Shown: in pieces, positions 9,132 through 15,763 of the stretch
Layout of the letters: every line of letters begins with the position of its first letter
Position numbering within the stretch: position 1 is the first letter of the stretch
Assembly (NCBI GenBank): GCA_934394515.1
Contig: CAKRRU010000010.1
Span: forward strand, 1 to 38,513
Direction: 5' to 3'
DNA length: 38,513 bases
Source of the DNA: an uncultured Acetatifactor sp.
Lineage (GTDB): Bacteria > Bacillota > Clostridia > Lachnospirales > Lachnospiraceae
Program-made: the position numbers and the translations under genes
The notes under the pieces: generated by a model
What the model was told of the DNA's origin: nothing
The model's database searches: none
What the model saw: only the letters and a program-made list of their open reading frames with translations

Positions 9132-9161
9132 TTTATCTCCATGCCTTCCGGCATGTGTCAA
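9132..9161 (-). promoter_or_regulatory. Possible internal promoter with palindromic spacer before the ATPase gene
   Basis: A perfect TTGACA at 9156-9161, an 18-nt spacer, and GATAAA at 9132-9137 (4/6). The spacer holds a palindrome, CATGCC-n4-GGCATG (9140-9155), placed as operators of spacer-binding metalloregulators often are. It starts just downstream of the preceding gene's stop. No regulator gene is nearby. Confidence 0.4.
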
Positions 9162-9172
9162 CTTTCGAATGC

Positions 9173-9445
9173 TTAAGCTTCGCCGTCAAACTCCTGTGCT
9201 GCCTGCGCCGCTCTATCCTCATTGATCTGCTGTGCCTCGGCATAGATGTCTTCCGCATTCTCCTGGATCGTGGTCGCGGTCTTCATCACGCACTCTTTTG
9301 CACGCAGAACAGCTGCGGTGCAGTTGGTGTACAGCTTCTTGGCGTCCTTACTGGACAGAATCTTGATACCTGCGGTTCCGAAGAGAACGCCTGCTGCGAA
9401 AATACCTGTTTTTGCTTTGTCGATGTTTTTTAAACACTTTAACAT
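9173..9445 (-). CDS. Small single-span protein paired with the metal ATPase (probably DUF6110)
   Basis: 90 residues. A glycine-rich membrane span (KTGIFAAGVLFGTAGIKIL, about 12-30) is followed by SSKDAKKLYT, then a long polar helix with two cysteines (C43, C53) and an acidic tail ending in EFDGEA. I believe this matches the family named DUF6110, but that name is from memory. The layout (N-terminal span, amphipathic helix with AEDIYAEAQ, acidic end) resembles mycobacterial PacL proteins, the partners of Ctp-type P1B ATPases. The ATG has CAGGAGGAAATTATT upstream. The ATPase gene follows 116 nt later on the same strand. Confidence 0.8.
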   Translation of the reverse strand: MLKCLKNIDKAKTGIFAAGVLFGTAGIKILSSKDAKKLYTNCTAAVLRAKECVMKTATTIQENAEDIYAEAQQINEDRAAQAAQEFDGEA

Positions 9446-9506
9446 AATAATTTCCTCCTGTGTAAATCTGGTCTGAATTTATGTTTTTATCTTTTTATGA
9501 GAAAAT

Positions 9507-9535
9507 ATTATAACTAATTGATTTTCGAATTTCCA
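9507..9535 (-). promoter_or_regulatory. Promoter for the small membrane protein gene
   Basis: A perfect TATAAT (9507-9512), a 17-nt spacer and TGGAAA (4/6) read toward the gene starting at 9445. The surroundings are very AT-rich, as expected for a strong promoter. Confidence 0.5.
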
Positions 9536-9570
9536 GTTTTTTTCTTTTGTTGAAAAATTTTCTCAAGAAA

Positions 9571-9604
9571 AAAGGCCGGCGGATCAAAATCCGCTGACCT
9601 TTTT
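9571..9604 (-). terminator. Terminator of the DnaJ-like gene
   Basis: A 12-position stem with 10 matches (AGGTCAGCGGAT with ATCCGCCGGCCT on the minus strand), a 4-nt loop and a run of six T. The upstream arm overlaps the last codons of the gene. Confidence 0.85.
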
Positions 9605-10606
9605 GTACTCCTGTAATTTTTCCTTTGCCGCAGGTGTGAGTGTCCTGGGCACCTGGATCTGGATTACGACATACTGGTCGCCGTGCACATTTTTATCCTT
9701 CATCGAGACCACGCCCTTGCCTTTCAGACGGATCTTGCTGCCGGACTGGGTGCCTTCCTTTACCTTGCACATAACATCGCCGTACAGCGTCGGTACACGG
9801 ATCTCTCCGCCTAATGCCGCTGTGGTATACGGAATATTGACCGTGGTATACAGATCCTGTCCGCGACGCTCCCAGCCGGGCTTCTCCTGTACTGTCACTT
9901 TCAGATACAGATCGCCGTTTTCTCCGCCGGACATGCCTTCTGCGCCTTTGCCCTTCAGGCGGATGCTCTTGCCGGTGTCAATACCTGCCGGAATGTGTAC
10001 CTGCACCGATTCCGATTTGCCCGTTGCAGGATCCCGCAGCGTGAAGGTCTTGTCGCAGCCGTGCATTGCTTCGTCGAAGCTGATGGTAATGCCGGATTCC
10101 ACATCCTGCCCTTTGCTCTGATAGCCCGCCCTGCTGCCTCCGCGTCCGGTACCTTTCTGTCCTTTAAAATACTGTCCGAACAAATTGTCGAAGATATCTT
10201 CGTCTCCTCCAAAACCGTCGAAGGAACCTGTGCCGAATCCGCTTCCGCCAGTGCTGTAATGGAACGTGCCGTTACCGAACCCACCGAAACCACCGGTACC
10301 GCCGCTGTAACGGAAGCCGCCGTTTTTTGCCTGTTCCTGATACTGTCTGGCCGCTTCCTCGTTAAATCCTTCCTGGAAAGCAGCAAATCCATAAGTATCA
10401 TACAGTTTTTTCTTTTTTTCATCTCCGAGTACATCATAAGCCTCGTTGACCTCTTTTAGTTTTTCCTCTGCCACCGGGTCACCGGCATTGGTATCCGGAT
10501 GATATTTTTTCGCCAGTTTACGATAGGCTTTCTTTATTGCTGCGGCGTCCGCACTTTTGCTGACACCCAGTACTTCATAATAATCTCTTTTCGTTGTCTT
10601 CGTCAT
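9584..10606 (-). CDS. DnaJ/CbpA-type Hsp40 co-chaperone without zinc finger
   Basis: 340 residues. The N-terminal J-domain (about 7-72) has the HPD motif at 36-38 and ends in the usual [16 protein letters not shown] glycine/phenylalanine-rich linker follows (about 95-150, FGGFGNG and similar), then two C-terminal beta-domains with the substrate-binding segments [17 protein letters not shown] and [17 protein letters not shown]. The four CxxCxGxG zinc repeats of true DnaJ are absent, so it is a class B / CbpA-like protein. Such proteins feed unfolded substrates to DnaK and stimulate its ATPase. It is a single-gene transcript with its own terminator and a CIRCE upstream. GGAGGG precedes the ATG closely. 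Confidence 0.93.
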   Translation of the reverse strand: MTKTTKRDYYEVLGVSKSADAAAIKKAYRKLAKKYHPDTNAGDPVAEEKLKEVNEAYDVLGDEKKKKLYDTYGFAAFQEGFNEEAARQYQEQAKNGGFRYSGGTGGFGGFGNGTFHYSTGGSGFGTGSFDGFGGDEDIFDNLFGQYFKGQKGTGRGGSRAGYQSKGQDVESGITISFDEAMHGCDKTFTLRDPATGKSESVQVHIPAGIDTGKSIRLKGKGAEGMSGGENGDLYLKVTVQEKPGWERRGQDLYTTVNIPYTTAALGGEIRVPTLYGDVMCKVKEGTQSGSKIRLKGKGVVSMKDKNVHGDQYVVIQIQVPRTLTPAAKEKLQEYKKVSGF

Positions 10607-10670
10607 ATTCCCTCCATTCTGCCCAACCGGTGAGCCACACTACATAGACGAATCCCTATTCCAAAAATCA

Positions 10671-10693
10671 GCCGTGCAGTAACCCTGCACGGC
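10671..10693. other. Perfect GC-rich stem-loop in the DnaJ-like leader
   Basis: 9-bp perfect stem GCCGTGCAG/CTGCACGGC with a 5-nt loop. It lies between the CIRCE and the start codon. On the minus strand a weak T-rich tail (TGATTTTTGG) follows, so it could end ddl transcripts or serve as a 5' leader structure of the chaperone mRNA. Confidence 0.6.
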
Positions 10694-10778
10694 CGACTCT
10701 TAATTTCACACTATTCACAATTGTCTGCCGTGGCAGTCGCTTGTTTCTCTTTTACGGTTCTTATCTTAGCACTTTCAT

Positions 10779-10805
10779 TTAGCACTCGCAAGAGATGAGT
10801 GCTAA
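10779..10805. promoter_or_regulatory. CIRCE element (HrcA operator)
   Basis: A perfect match to TTAGCACTC-N9-GAGTGCTAA, the HrcA-bound heat-shock operator of Firmicutes. It lies 173 nt upstream of the J-protein start and is the only heat-shock signal in the window. A possible -10 (CATAAT on the minus strand, 10810-10815) directly abuts it, but no matching -35 was found. Confidence 0.95.
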
Positions 10806-10853
10806 AAAAATTATGAAATAAGTATAAAGTTACATTTGTATCAACGCAGAAGC

Positions 10854-12035
10854 TTACAGTTTTCCGCCCTTGGATCCGCCGAAGCTTGCGGAATTCAGGA
10901 TATTGGTGTCAAACGTAAAGGTCAGTCTCTCTTCGGTACGTGCTCTCTTCAGCGCCAGTTCGATCATGCGGTCCAGCAGTTCTTTGTAAGGGACCCCTAC
11001 CGGCTCCCACAGATAGAATGCCAGGGATCCGGGGATCGTGTTGATCTCGTTAAAATACAGCCTGCCGTTGTCCTCATCGATCATAAAGTCAATACGGGAT
11101 ACACCGTTACAGCCCAATGCCTTGAAGGACCTCACCGCCAGTTCACGTACTTCCTCTCTCTTCTTGGGAGATAATTCCGCAGGAATCTTACGGGATACGC
11201 TTGCCATGCCCTTGGAACCGCTGCCTTTGGCATTGCTGACGTATTTATCCTCGTAGCTTAAGATATCCTTGGTATGTAGAGGCTCTTCGCACTCGGAAGC
11301 AATCGCCTCGTTCTCATCTCCCAGTACGGAGCAGTTGATCTCGCGAAGGTTGGTGATTGCATGCTCTACCAGTACTTTTGTGGCATATTTGAACGCATCA
11401 TCGATGGAATGTGTCAGTTCCACACGGTTCTTAGCTACGCTGATGCCTACGCTGGAACCTAAGTTGACAGGCTTTACGATCACGGGATAACCCAGTCCCT
11501 TTTCCACCTTATCCAGTAAAGTCTCCATCTCCGCATAATCAGCCAGCGTGTACAGCTGTGCATCCAGCACCGGTACATCACATTCCTTCAGTACAGCCTT
11601 CATGATATATTTATCCATGCCAATGGCGGATGCCGTTACGTCACAGCCTACGAAAGGAATACCCATGGTCTTCAGATATCCCTGGAACGCACCGTCCTCT
11701 ACGTTGGTTCCGTGTACTACCGGGAAAGCCACATCGATCTCCACTGCCTTCTTCGCACCGAACATTTTCAAAGGATACGGGGTCAGGAATACTTTTCCAT
11801 CCTCGTTTGTCATAATGACTCTCTGGGACTTTTTCAACAGTTCATCGATATTTTTGTAGGATTCGATCTTGCCGATCTCCTCACCGATATACATCTCATT
11901 TCTCTTCGTCATATACACCGGGATCACTTCGTATTTGTCAGTGTCCATATTCATCACAGCCTGAATACCGGAGATTACGGATACTTCATGCTCTACGCTT
12001 TTTCCTCCGAATAACATTGCCACTCTTGTTTTCAT
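10854..12035 (-). CDS. ddl: D-alanine--D-alanine ligase
   Basis: 393 residues, ATP-grasp fold. The N-terminal VAMLFGGKSVEHEVSVIS is the classic Ddl opening. The other landmarks are GTNVEDGAFQGYL, the ATP-binding PVIVKPVNLGSSVGI, the C-terminal metal-binding ligands in RIDFMIDEDNGRLYFNEINTIPGS, and a clear end. It makes the D-Ala-D-Ala dipeptide that MurF adds to the peptidoglycan precursor. The gene follows the MurF-type gene by 12 nt. The sequence fits an ordinary Ddl; a D-Ala-D-Ser or D-Lac variant cannot be excluded by eye. Confidence 0.95.
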   Translation of the reverse strand: MKTRVAMLFGGKSVEHEVSVISGIQAVMNMDTDKYEVIPVYMTKRNEMYIGEEIGKIESYKNIDELLKKSQRVIMTNEDGKVFLTPYPLKMFGAKKAVEIDVAFPVVHGTNVEDGAFQGYLKTMGIPFVGCDVTASAIGMDKYIMKAVLKECDVPVLDAQLYTLADYAEMETLLDKVEKGLGYPVIVKPVNLGSSVGISVAKNRVELTHSIDDAFKYATKVLVEHAITNLREINCSVLGDENEAIASECEEPLHTKDILSYEDKYVSNAKGSGSKGMASVSRKIPAELSPKKREEVRELAVRSFKALGCNGVSRIDFMIDEDNGRLYFNEINTIPGSLAFYLWEPVGVPYKELLDRMIELALKRARTEERLTFTFDTNILNSASFGGSKGGKL

Positions 12036-12047
12036 CTATTTTCCCTC

Positions 12048-13625
12048 CTAGTAGTTATCTGGCAGATCATTTTCCAGCAAAATATATTTATGGCCCTGTC
12101 CCTTGATTGCATAGGCATAGGACACAGCTTCTTCCAGCTTGTCGAACACGAGACATTTCTCCTCCGGGAAACCCTTCTCCAGCACACCCTCTCTGATGGG
12201 CGCAGTATGTCTTCTGCCGACCAACAGGATATAATCGCAGCAGTCCGCCGCATAGTTGCCGAATTTATGGTTGTATTCCGCTTCCTTGTCTCCCAGTTCC
12301 ACCATACCCGGCGTGATCAGGATCCGGATACCGTCGAACATGGCGAGGGTCTCCACCGCTGCCTTGGAGCCGACGGGATTGGAATTGTACGCATCATCAA
12401 TAATGGTCACCAGACCGTGTTCACGCATCTGCATCCGGTGGGGTACCGGCTCGATGCGGCGCACGGGGATCCGCAGTTCTTTCAGGGACATCCCCATTCT
12501 GTGAGCTACTGCGATCGCACCCACCACGTTGATGACATTATGTGCACCGATGAGACGCATCTGAAAACATTCGCTCTCACCGGACGGTGTCACGACAGTG
12601 AACTCCGTACCAAGCTGAGATACTTTGACATCCTTTGCGCAATATCCTTCGCCCTCTTTTTGGGAATAATAGAAAATCTTTTCCGGTGTTTTATCATAAG
12701 AAGGGGAAGCCGCCTGCTGCCCGATATACTCATTGTCCCCGTTTAAGAACAGCATCCCGCCTTCGGGCAGGGCATCCGCCAGCTCGAATTTGGTCTTTTT
12801 GATATTTTCCATATTGAAAAAGGTCTCTAAATGCTGCGGTCCGATAGAAGTGATCACACCGTGCTGCGGATGCACCATATCGCAGATTTCCTTGATATCC
12901 CCCACATGGCGGGCTCCCATCTCGCAGACGAAGATCTCCGTCGTAGGCTTCAGGGAACTGCGGATCGTCCGCACGACACCCATCGGCGTATTGAAACTCT
13001 CAGGGGTCACCAGCACATTATATTTTTCCTGCAATAAGGTCTGTAAATAGAACTTCACGCTGGTCTTGCCGTAGCTGCCGGTCACGCCGATGATCGTAAG
13101 CCCCGGAACCTCCCGAAGCTTTCTCTTGGCATCGTTGATATAGTGCTGATTAATGCCGGCTTCGATCGGATGATTGATCACATTCGCCACAATATTTAAA
13201 ATCACATGAACCGATACCAGGATCAGGCACAGCCCCGGGATACGCTTCATTCCGGCAATTCCCCACACAAGCGCAAATACCACCGCCGTAAGGATCAGTT
13301 CCGTGGCAAGCATTCTCTTCACTCTGGCTGTGTAGACTAATTTTTTCTTTGTATTCATCCGCTTCATGGCACGATATACCACGAAGATCAGAAGCAATAC
13401 CAAATATTCGAAAATCTCAAGCGGCAGATACGAAAAAGCGCAGGTCACCGCACCAAGTACCAGCCCGAAATACAGGATCCACTGGAGTCTCATATTCTTC
13501 TTCAGCCAGTGGAAATGTTCTTTATTCTTATAGCCGTTCAGCTGAAACATATGCATATTGTACCGCATCGCATAAAAATATGCAGGTACCGCAAGCACAA
13601 TTGCAATAAGTGTACGCAGAATCAT
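12048..13625 (-). CDS. murF: MurF-type ligase with an N-terminal membrane domain
   Basis: 525 residues. The C-terminal two-thirds is a Mur ligase: the P-loop GVTGSYGKTS (180-189), the central NTPMG and FVCEMGARHVGDI segments, and a C-terminal domain with DDAYNSNPVGSKAAVE and GMVELG, all typical of MurF. MurF attaches D-Ala-D-Ala to UDP-MurNAc-tripeptide. The first about 155 residues hold about five hydrophobic spans (roughly 2-20, 49-67, 70-86, 107-124, 130-150), unlike the soluble MurF of model bacteria, so the enzyme should sit at the membrane. It overlaps the hydrolase gene upstream by 4 nt and is followed by ddl. Confidence 0.9.
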   Translation of the reverse strand: MILRTLIAIVLAVPAYFYAMRYNMHMFQLNGYKNKEHFHWLKKNMRLQWILYFGLVLGAVTCAFSYLPLEIFEYLVLLLIFVVYRAMKRMNTKKKLVYTARVKRMLATELILTAVVFALVWGIAGMKRIPGLCLILVSVHVILNIVANVINHPIEAGINQHYINDAKRKLREVPGLTIIGVTGSYGKTSVKFYLQTLLQEKYNVLVTPESFNTPMGVVRTIRSSLKPTTEIFVCEMGARHVGDIKEICDMVHPQHGVITSIGPQHLETFFNMENIKKTKFELADALPEGGMLFLNGDNEYIGQQAASPSYDKTPEKIFYYSQKEGEGYCAKDVKVSQLGTEFTVVTPSGESECFQMRLIGAHNVINVVGAIAVAHRMGMSLKELRIPVRRIEPVPHRMQMREHGLVTIIDDAYNSNPVGSKAAVETLAMFDGIRILITPGMVELGDKEAEYNHKFGNYAADCCDYILLVGRRHTAPIREGVLEKGFPEEKCLVFDKLEEAVSYAYAIKGQGHKYILLENDLPDNY

Positions 13626-14392
13626 CTCAGATATGCCTCCATAATACCTCTAAACTGCGCCGGTTTCTCCAAAAACGAGAAATGTCCGGTTCCCGGGATC
13701 ACTGCCAGTCCGCTATTCGGAATCTTTTCTTCCATAATATGAGCATCCCCAATCGGTGTTGCTGTATCCTGATCTCCCCAGATAAGCAGTACTTCCTGTC
13801 TGATCTTCGGAAGCAGTTCTGTCAGATCCTCATTCACGGCTTTCACCATGCACTGCCGCATCATAGGAGTCGCATTGCGATAGTCCGCAGAACCCTGTCT
13901 GCTCCTCCAGTCATCGATCACTTCCGGGAACAAAGCATAGACAAGCTTCATATTCAGTATCTTTTTCAACATTTTGTATCTGCGGATCTTCCATTTCTGT
14001 GCCGCAGACCGTTTCGGCATGATACCGGCACTGTCGATCAGAATGATATTCGTGATTTCAAAGGGCAGACTCTCTCTGGCAGCCAGTTTGATGATGACAC
14101 GGCCGCCGTAGGAATGACCGATAAGGGTGGCCTGCTTTATCTGTAAGGCTTCCGTAAATTTGCAGAAAAAATCTGCGAATCCATCCACATCCCAGGGTTC
14201 CCGCGGCTCATCACTTCCGCCAAATCCGGGGAAATCAAACTGGATCACCCGGTATTTACTGCCGTCTATCGCACCGGCTACCGAATCGTACACACCCAGA
14301 TCCGTACCCCAGCCCTGCAGGATCACTGCTGTTTTTTCCCCGGTTCCCGTTATTTTATAACATATATTATATCCGTTTACTTCTATATTCAT
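13622..14392 (-). CDS. Alpha/beta hydrolase in the cell-wall precursor operon
   Basis: 256 residues. The nucleophile elbow GHSYGG (about 92-97), an oxyanion region with LQGWGTDLG, the acid in LLIWGDQDTATP and the catalytic histidine in GTGHFSFLEKP form a complete triad. There is no signal peptide, so it acts in the cytosol. The substrate is unknown. Its stop overlaps the murF start (ATGA), so it is translated with murF and ddl. The shared transcript suggests a wall-related or housekeeping role, but nothing in the sequence shows the substrate. Confidence 0.88.
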   Translation of the reverse strand: MNIEVNGYNICYKITGTGEKTAVILQGWGTDLGVYDSVAGAIDGSKYRVIQFDFPGFGGSDEPREPWDVDGFADFFCKFTEALQIKQATLIGHSYGGRVIIKLAARESLPFEITNIILIDSAGIMPKRSAAQKWKIRRYKMLKKILNMKLVYALFPEVIDDWRSRQGSADYRNATPMMRQCMVKAVNEDLTELLPKIRQEVLLIWGDQDTATPIGDAHIMEEKIPNSGLAVIPGTGHFSFLEKPAQFRGIMEAYLR

Positions 14393-14422
14393 TGTAATCC
14401 TTATCTCTGCACACGCAGATTT

Positions 14423-14451
14423 ATTATAAACTCACGCAAACGTGTTGACTC
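14423..14451 (-). promoter_or_regulatory. Promoter for hydrolase-murF-ddl
   Basis: A perfect TATAAT (14423-14428 on the plus strand as ATTATA) with a 17-nt spacer and a poor -35 (GAGTCA, 3/6). It lies about 30 nt upstream of the hydrolase ATG at 14392. Confidence 0.4.
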
Positions 14452-14477
14452 TCATATCGTAAGCCTGCGAATTTCAC

Positions 14478-14494
14478 ATCCCGCTTCGCGGGAT
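14478..14494. repeat. Small perfect stem-loop
   Basis: ATCCCGC-TTC-GCGGGAT, a 7-bp stem with a 3-nt loop between the fossil receiver gene and the promoter at 14423. No T run follows on either strand, so it is probably not an intrinsic terminator. Confidence 0.5.
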
Positions 14495-14543
14495 AATCTT
14501 CCGCAAGACTTCATTATAAGCGGAACGCGCCATAATAGCAAGC

Positions 14544-14698
14544 CTAACGTAACCGCAGCTTATTTCTCATGGCCAGCGACCGCTTCACATCTTCATCAAA
14601 CGCATTGGCTCTCAGGGTACCTCTTTCATGCGTTGCAGTGCCTCTTCTCCATTGTATGCACTCTCGACCGTCATATTGCAGTCTTCCAGCAGCCTGCG
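14544..14698 (-). pseudogene. Fossil of a response-regulator receiver domain
   Basis: Two pieces in different frames match the two ends of a receiver domain of the hybrid-kinase type. In 14619-14698 the reading gives RRLLEDCNMTVESAYNGEEAL, the alpha1-beta2-alpha2 part. In 14544-14618 the reading gives TLRANAFDEDVKRSLA, the part after the conserved lysine-bearing strand that normally reads ALTANAF-EDV. The middle part with the phospho-acceptor (usually LMDxxMPxMDG) is missing, about 40 residues. It is therefore a deleted, frameshifted remnant and should not be called as a working gene. Confidence 0.55.
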
Positions 14699-14808
14699 GC
14701 AAAACCTTTGCTCTTGTATTTTTCGTACTCTTGGACGGACGTATCATCCGCAAAATCGCTGCTTTGACGCTTAATGCAGGCCGCCCCCGCGACTCGATAT
14801 TATGATAC

Positions 14809-15003
14809 CTACAGTGCCTCAGGCCACACGCTTCCCACGTCCAGTCCGCGGTTCCTGAGCCAATTATCTTCCACGGAGATATATTTTTCATCCCCGGATT
14901 CTTCGTTTATGAGGGTTACCGATACCTTCGCTTCCTGCCCGGGTTGTCTCTCCTCACAGCCGTAATCTCCGTCAAAGATCTGCCGGATTCTCCATGTTGC
15001 CAT
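14809..15003 (-). CDS. Small conserved-looking protein, 64 aa
   Basis: Unrecognised function. The sequence opens MATWRIRQIFDGDYGCEER and has a regular alternation of charged and hydrophobic residues, with one cysteine at C16. AGAGGAG precedes the ATG at good spacing, and it lies 62 nt downstream of the 104-aa gene on the same strand. There is no signal peptide or membrane span. I think similar small proteins occur in Lachnospiraceae, but I cannot name a family. Confidence 0.7.
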   Translation of the reverse strand: MATWRIRQIFDGDYGCEERQPGQEAKVSVTLINEESGDEKYISVEDNWLRNRGLDVGSVWPEAL

Positions 15004-15065
15004 CTGTATTCTCCTCTACTACGTTTCCACACGGCATCCGCTTTGCGGGTATTCTCTCGCGTATC

Positions 15066-15380
15066 TCACTCATCTGTATCTTCGCCTATATCGTCCTCAT
15101 CGATTCCCAGTCCCTGCATCAGAATCCGGTTCCATGCCGCATTATTGCTCTCCAATTCCTTCTTCTGCATGATGCGGTTACGGTCACTCAGGATTGCCAG
15201 CATCTCGTCGGCGATCTCCTCCGGCGGCAGATCCGAATAGTGGTACAGATATCCGATCATCCGGTTCGCCGTGAAATCCGTATTCAGGTTCTTCGTCACC
15301 AGATCACAGAAATCTTCCGGGTAGCCTCGTGACAATAACATTTTATATAATTCCATGCTTTGCGGCGATCTAGGTTTCAT
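15066..15380 (-). CDS. Small helical protein, 104 aa
   Basis: Unrecognised function. Mostly helical by composition: SMELYKMLLSRGYPEDFCDLVTKN, a DFTANRMIGYL segment, PPEEIADEMLAILSDR, and a strongly acidic tail (IDEDDIGEDTDE). It looks cytoplasmic. The start at 15380 lies 7 nt after the stop of a 36-codon gene, and AAAGGA inside that gene's end serves as its ribosome site. The 64-aa gene follows on the same strand. Confidence 0.72.
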   Translation of the reverse strand: MKPRSPQSMELYKMLLSRGYPEDFCDLVTKNLNTDFTANRMIGYLYHYSDLPPEEIADEMLAILSDRNRIMQKKELESNNAAWNRILMQGLGIDEDDIGEDTDE

Positions 15381-15387
15381 TCCGTCA

Positions 15388-15498
15388 CTATCCTTTCCCT
15401 AAAATACCCGGCTGACTTTTCAATTCGATAAATGCAGAATCCGTGAATGCGCTCTCCGTATAGCGCTCCGGATCTGCGACCTTCGGTATCGACCGCAT
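15388..15498 (-). CDS. 36-codon small gene at the head of the small-protein operon
   Basis: An ATG at 15498 preceded by AAGGAGG (9 nt spacing) opens a 36-aa reading frame, MRSIPKVADPERYTESAFTD at its start, ending GILGKG. Its stop is 7 nt before the 104-aa gene. The strong ribosome site and the tight spacing argue for translation. Function is unknown. It could also be a regulatory leader ORF. Confidence 0.5.
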   Translation of the reverse strand: MRSIPKVADPERYTESAFTDSAFIELKSQPGILGKG

Positions 15499-15567
15499 TT
15501 GGGTCAGCCTCCTTATTTAATCGCCTCTTCAAGGCTTTCTTTTTGCGAATGTGGTTACTTCGCCATA

Positions 15568-15615
15568 TAAATCTGTAAAAATCTGACCATAAATGGTCAA
15601 TTTATTACAGATTTA
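15568..15615. repeat. Nested 48-bp palindrome upstream of the small-protein operon
   Basis: Outer 11-bp perfect arms (15568-15578 and 15605-15615) enclose an inner 16-bp palindrome TGACCAT-aa-ATGGTCA (15584-15599). It is downstream of a possible extended -10 promoter (TGA-TATGAT on the minus strand, 15635-15640) and upstream of the 36-codon gene. It could be a repressor operator or an RNA structure. 15499-15763 holds nothing else except the terminator listed below. Confidence 0.7.
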
Positions 15616-15696
15616 CATGGCTCTGAATAGTTACATCATATCACAATTACGCAAAATAGGGAATGACAAGTAGTATTGTATTTTCTGAAATGCTTG

Positions 15697-15731
15697 CAAA
15701 AAAGAGACTGCACGCTCAAATTGCAGTCTCT
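15697..15731 (-). terminator. Terminator of the GH28-MFS-ROK operon
   Basis: A perfect 10-bp stem AGAGACTGCA/TGCAGTCTCT with a 9-nt loop and a run of six T on the minus strand, 33 nt after the ROK gene stop. Confidence 0.9.
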
Positions 15732-15763
15732 CAAATTCCATTCAATACAGTTTATAAAATTTA

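Noticed and set aside
12090..12746. A 218-codon plus-strand frame opposite murF and ddl
   Set aside because: It is antisense to a clear Mur ligase frame, with no ribosome site and no recognisable domain.
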